64,000 nt of DNA from Wenzhouxiangella sp. XN201. GTDB lineage: Bacteria; Pseudomonadota; Gammaproteobacteria; Xanthomonadales; Wenzhouxiangellaceae. Both the position numbers and the translations under genes were made by a program. This document shows positions 61,696 to 64,000 of the stretch, in pieces. The stretch's first letter is position 1. Every line of letters begins with the position of its first letter. The notes under the pieces were generated by a model. That model saw only the letters and a program-made list of their open reading frames with translations. It did not search any database and was not told where the DNA came from. The DNA lies in NCBI RefSeq assembly GCF_011008905.1, contig NZ_JAAIVI010000022.1:1-64000 (forward strand), read 5' to 3'.

Positions 61696-63891
61696 ATGAA
61701 ACACGCATTGATCTTCGCCCTGTCGTTCACTCTGGCTACCGGCGCCGGCGCCCAGAACAGCGATGACGAGTCGAAGAATGACGAACGCGAACAAGCTGGG
61801 CGGGCGCTCGCACAGAACACCCTGAACGACTGGGGTCTGATTATCGACCGGATACGCATCGTCGGCAGCCGCGAGGACGCTCGCCGCCTTTCAGGCACCG
61901 GCGCCGTCATCGATTCCGAACAGATGCAAATCGAGGCCCGCACCGACATCAACCAGCTGCTCAAGACCGTTCCCGGTGTGTATATCCGAGAAGAGGACGG
62001 CGAAGGCCTGCGCCCCAACATCGGCATTCGCGCCGCCGCCGGCGGTCGTTCCAGCAAGGTCACTCTGCTCGAAGACGGCGTGCTGATTGCACCAGCGCCC
62101 TATTCCAACCCGGCCGCCTACTACTTTCCCGAAGCTTTCCAGATGCAGGCGGTGGAAGTCATCAAGGGTGCCCCGCTGCTGCGCTATGGCCCGCAGACCA
62201 CCGGCGGCGTGATCAACCTGGTTACCACGCCGATTCCAGCCGAGAACAGCGGTCGGGTTCTCACCACCCTGGGCGAGAACAGCGAACACAATACGCACGC
62301 CTGGTACGGCGGAACCCAGGGCAACTTCGGCTTTCTGGTCGACGCCGTTTACCGCAACACCGACGGCTTCAAGGACATCGACCGCAGCAATCGCGATGCC
62401 GGCTTCGATATCCAGAGCTACCTGGTCAAGCTCGGCTGGAGCAGCGGCCGCCACAGCCTGCTGGCCAAGGCGAAGTATTCCGAGCAGACCTCGAACGAGA
62501 CCTATGCCGGCCTGACCGACGCCGACTTCGCCCGCGATCCCAACCGTCGATATGGACTGTCCGAGATCGACCAGATGAACAACGACCACCAGGGCTTTTC
62601 CCTGAACTGGGCGCTCGACTTGACCGATCGGGTATCCCTGACCGCCCTGGCCTATTACAACGAGTTCGCCCGCGACTGGTTCAAGGGCAGCTTCGGGTCT
62701 CTCATCGACGCTGCCAATGCCGGTGACACCGACGCCCTGGCCGTGCTGCACGGCGAGCAGGATATCGAAGGGCTCGACTACAAGCACAACAACCGTGAGT
62801 ACGAATCCTACGGCATCGAGTTCGGCGCCAATGCCGAAATCGGCAACCACCGCCTGCAGGTCGGTGCGCGTGACCACAGCGACCGCATGGACCGCTTTCA
62901 GCCGGTCGAAGTCTACGACCAGATCAACGGCAGCCTGGTCTTCCGGGACACCGTCGCGCCCACCGGCGGCAACAATCGCCTCGAGGGTGCCGACGCCCTC
63001 GCATTCTGGGCGGTCGACGAATGGCGAGTCACCCGGGACTTCAAGCTCGACCTGGCCCTGCGCTACGAGGATGCGGACACCTACCGCCGCCAGTTCAGCA
63101 CGACCGACCGCTCCGATGAACCGTCGCGGCGCTCGAGCACGGCGAGCGAATGGCTGCCTGGCGCATCCTTTACCTGGGACATGAACGACCAGTTCCAGAT
63201 GCTCGGCGGCGTGCATCGCGGCTTCGCGCCCCTCAGCGGCGGCGCCACCGAAAACGACGAGCCGGAGACCAGCGTCAACTACGAGTTCGGCTTCCGCTAC
63301 CGCCAGGCCGACAGCTTTCTCGAACTGGTCGGCTTCCGCAGCGACTTTCAGAACCAGGCCGAAGTTTGCTCGGTTGCAACGCCGTGCAGCAACGGCGCGA
63401 CCAGCGGCAACTTCGTCACCGGCGAGGCGATCGTTCAGGGCGTCGAATTCCAGTTCGCCCGCGAGTGGTACACCGACAGCCTGCACATTCCGCTGAGCTT
63501 CAACTACACCTGGACACAGGCCGAAATCAGCGAGAGCAACCCCGTCACCGGCGTATCCGACGGCGACGAACTGGCCGACATTCCGGACAACCTCTTCAGC
63601 CTGCGTCTGGGGCTCGAACACACCAGCGGCTGGGACAACCATTTCGTTGCCAAGTACATGGCCGAGACCTGCGTCCAGGTCGGCTGCAACCGCGCCGACG
63701 AGCCCTTTGACCGGACCGAGTCCCTGTTCGTCGTCGACTGGATCTCGCGCTATGCACTGACCGAGGCAATGACCGTCTTCGTCAAGGTCGACAACCTGTT
63801 CGACGAACAAGTGATTGTTTCCCGTCTTCCGGACGGCGCGCGCCCCAACAAGCCGCGCACCGGCTCTGTCGGGCTCGACTACCGCTTCTGA
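61696..63891 (+). CDS. TonB-dependent receptor, FecA-like
   Basis: 731 residues. Signal peptide 1-20 (AGA-QN). A TonB-box-like IIDRIRIVGSRED, a plug with NIGIRAAAGGRSSKVTLLEDGVLIAPAPYSNPAAYYFP and EVIKGAPLLRYGPQTTGGVINL (about 90-175), then the barrel ending in LDYRF. Plug features match ferric-dicitrate receptors. There is no FecIR pair adjacent; the Fur-like site upstream suggests iron control. Two cysteine pairs are present (EVCSVATPC, ETCVQVGC). Confidence 0.88.
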   Translation: MKHALIFALSFTLATGAGAQNSDDESKNDEREQAGRALAQNTLNDWGLIIDRIRIVGSREDARRLSGTGAVIDSEQMQIEARTDINQLLKTVPGVYIREEDGEGLRPNIGIRAAAGGRSSKVTLLEDGVLIAPAPYSNPAAYYFPEAFQMQAVEVIKGAPLLRYGPQTTGGVINLVTTPIPAENSGRVLTTLGENSEHNTHAWYGGTQGNFGFLVDAVYRNTDGFKDIDRSNRDAGFDIQSYLVKLGWSSGRHSLLAKAKYSEQTSNETYAGLTDADFARDPNRRYGLSEIDQMNNDHQGFSLNWALDLTDRVSLTALAYYNEFARDWFKGSFGSLIDAANAGDTDALAVLHGEQDIEGLDYKHNNREYESYGIEFGANAEIGNHRLQVGARDHSDRMDRFQPVEVYDQINGSLVFRDTVAPTGGNNRLEGADALAFWAVDEWRVTRDFKLDLALRYEDADTYRRQFSTTDRSDEPSRRSSTASEWLPGASFTWDMNDQFQMLGGVHRGFAPLSGGATENDEPETSVNYEFGFRYRQADSFLELVGFRSDFQNQAEVCSVATPCSNGATSGNFVTGEAIVQGVEFQFAREWYTDSLHIPLSFNYTWTQAEISESNPVTGVSDGDELADIPDNLFSLRLGLEHTSGWDNHFVAKYMAETCVQVGCNRADEPFDRTESLFVVDWISRYALTEAMTVFVKVDNLFDEQVIVSRLPDGARPNKPRTGSVGLDYRF

Positions 63892-63904
63892 TCCTGCCAC
63901 ACCC

Positions 63905-63929
63905 GCGGGCCGGCCACCGGCCGGCCCGC
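63905..63929. terminator. GC-rich hairpin between converging genes
   Basis: An 11-bp perfect stem GCGGGCCGGCC / GGCCGGCCCGC with a 3-nt loop lies 14 bp after the receptor stop. No T-run, so it is a weak terminator candidate for either direction. Confidence 0.45.
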
Positions 63930-63930
63930 A

Positions 63931-64000
63931 TCATCCGGCCAGGCGCAGAGCCCCCGGCAGGATATCTACTTCGACTTCGACTGCGTTTCGGGCGAGCAAC
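63931..64000 (-). CDS. Partial gene at window edge (C-terminal end only)
   Basis: Read leftward from the edge, an open frame LLARNAVEVEVDILPGALR continues to LAG and a TGA at 63931-63933. It lies convergent to the receptor, behind a hairpin. Too short for assignment. Confidence 0.35.
   Translation of the reverse strand, partial: LLARNAVEVEVDILPGALRLAG

Noticed and set aside
61891-63900. Long minus-strand open frame (669 codons) opposite the FecA-like receptor
   Set aside because: It is antisense to a clear TonB receptor, has low-complexity Val/Gly/Ala/Asp content typical of a GC-rich shadow frame, and no ribosome site or family motif.

Overview
The window is a 64 kb piece of a GC-rich chromosome. 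It is densely coded, with many 1-4 nt ATGA/TGATG gene overlaps, and is housekeeping in character. The gene set is alaS-recX-recA, mutS, queG/nnr/tsaE, a full pho/pst regulon, zur-like, gltX, dnaQ-rnhA, gloB, a split metH, and a DUF2058 protein. Together with GTGG-type REP sequence and TolB/TPR membrane proteins this points to a gammaproteobacterium near Xanthomonadales/Chromatiales. A Wenzhouxiangella-like organism is my best guess, by recall only.

Layout. 0-9 kb is a denitrification island: nirS (cytochrome cd1 nitrite reductase with an extra N-terminal cytochrome c), a haem-type TonB receptor, a dihydrolipoamide-dehydrogenase-like flavoprotein, then nirK (copper nitrite reductase), nirV and a SCO copper chaperone. 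Both nirS and nirK have a TTGAY-N4-CTCAA FNR/DNR box about 41 bp upstream of the inferred transcription start, so the two usually alternative nitrite reductases look co-regulated. 9-12 kb carries an aldolase and a nucleotide-sugar oxidoreductase/aminotransferase pair. 12-17.4 kb holds a tRNA-Ser(CGA) cluster with hairpin cassettes in the T-loop, alaS, a block of very long inverted repeats, and recX/recA. 17.5-28.5 kb is mixed housekeeping. 28.6-37.5 kb is phoB-phoR-pstSCAB-phoU, read leftward, with triple Pho boxes ahead of phoB and pstS. 37.5-45.3 kb has WYL and Zur-like regulators, gltX, mltF, dnaQ, rnhA and gloB. 46-49 kb is a periplasmic-binding lipoprotein translationally coupled to a GGDEF-EAL protein. 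49.5-54 kb is an ArsR-methyltransferase regulator coupled to a two-gene metH. 54-64 kb holds a TolB/TPR protein, an FKBP, a GntR(YtrA)-controlled ABC exporter operon and a Fur-controlled FecA-like receptor.

The least explained material is intergenic. (1) Five spacers carry paired inverted arrays of 7-10 nt repeats, each with a different unit but the same layout. (2) Two spacers (15283-15549 and 42211-42490) each hold a long outer inverted repeat enclosing two further hairpins, a three-way-junction design. Stems are unrelated between copies but cores are related. (3) Two perfect or near-perfect hairpins share a loop but not stems. (4) A structured 71-76 nt cassette sits in the T-loop of a broken tRNA-Ser and of a tRNA-Ser remnant, with compensatory stem changes. 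These are the best candidates for an undescribed small mobile or structural element system. No CRISPR array, prophage, transposase gene or insertion sequence was seen.
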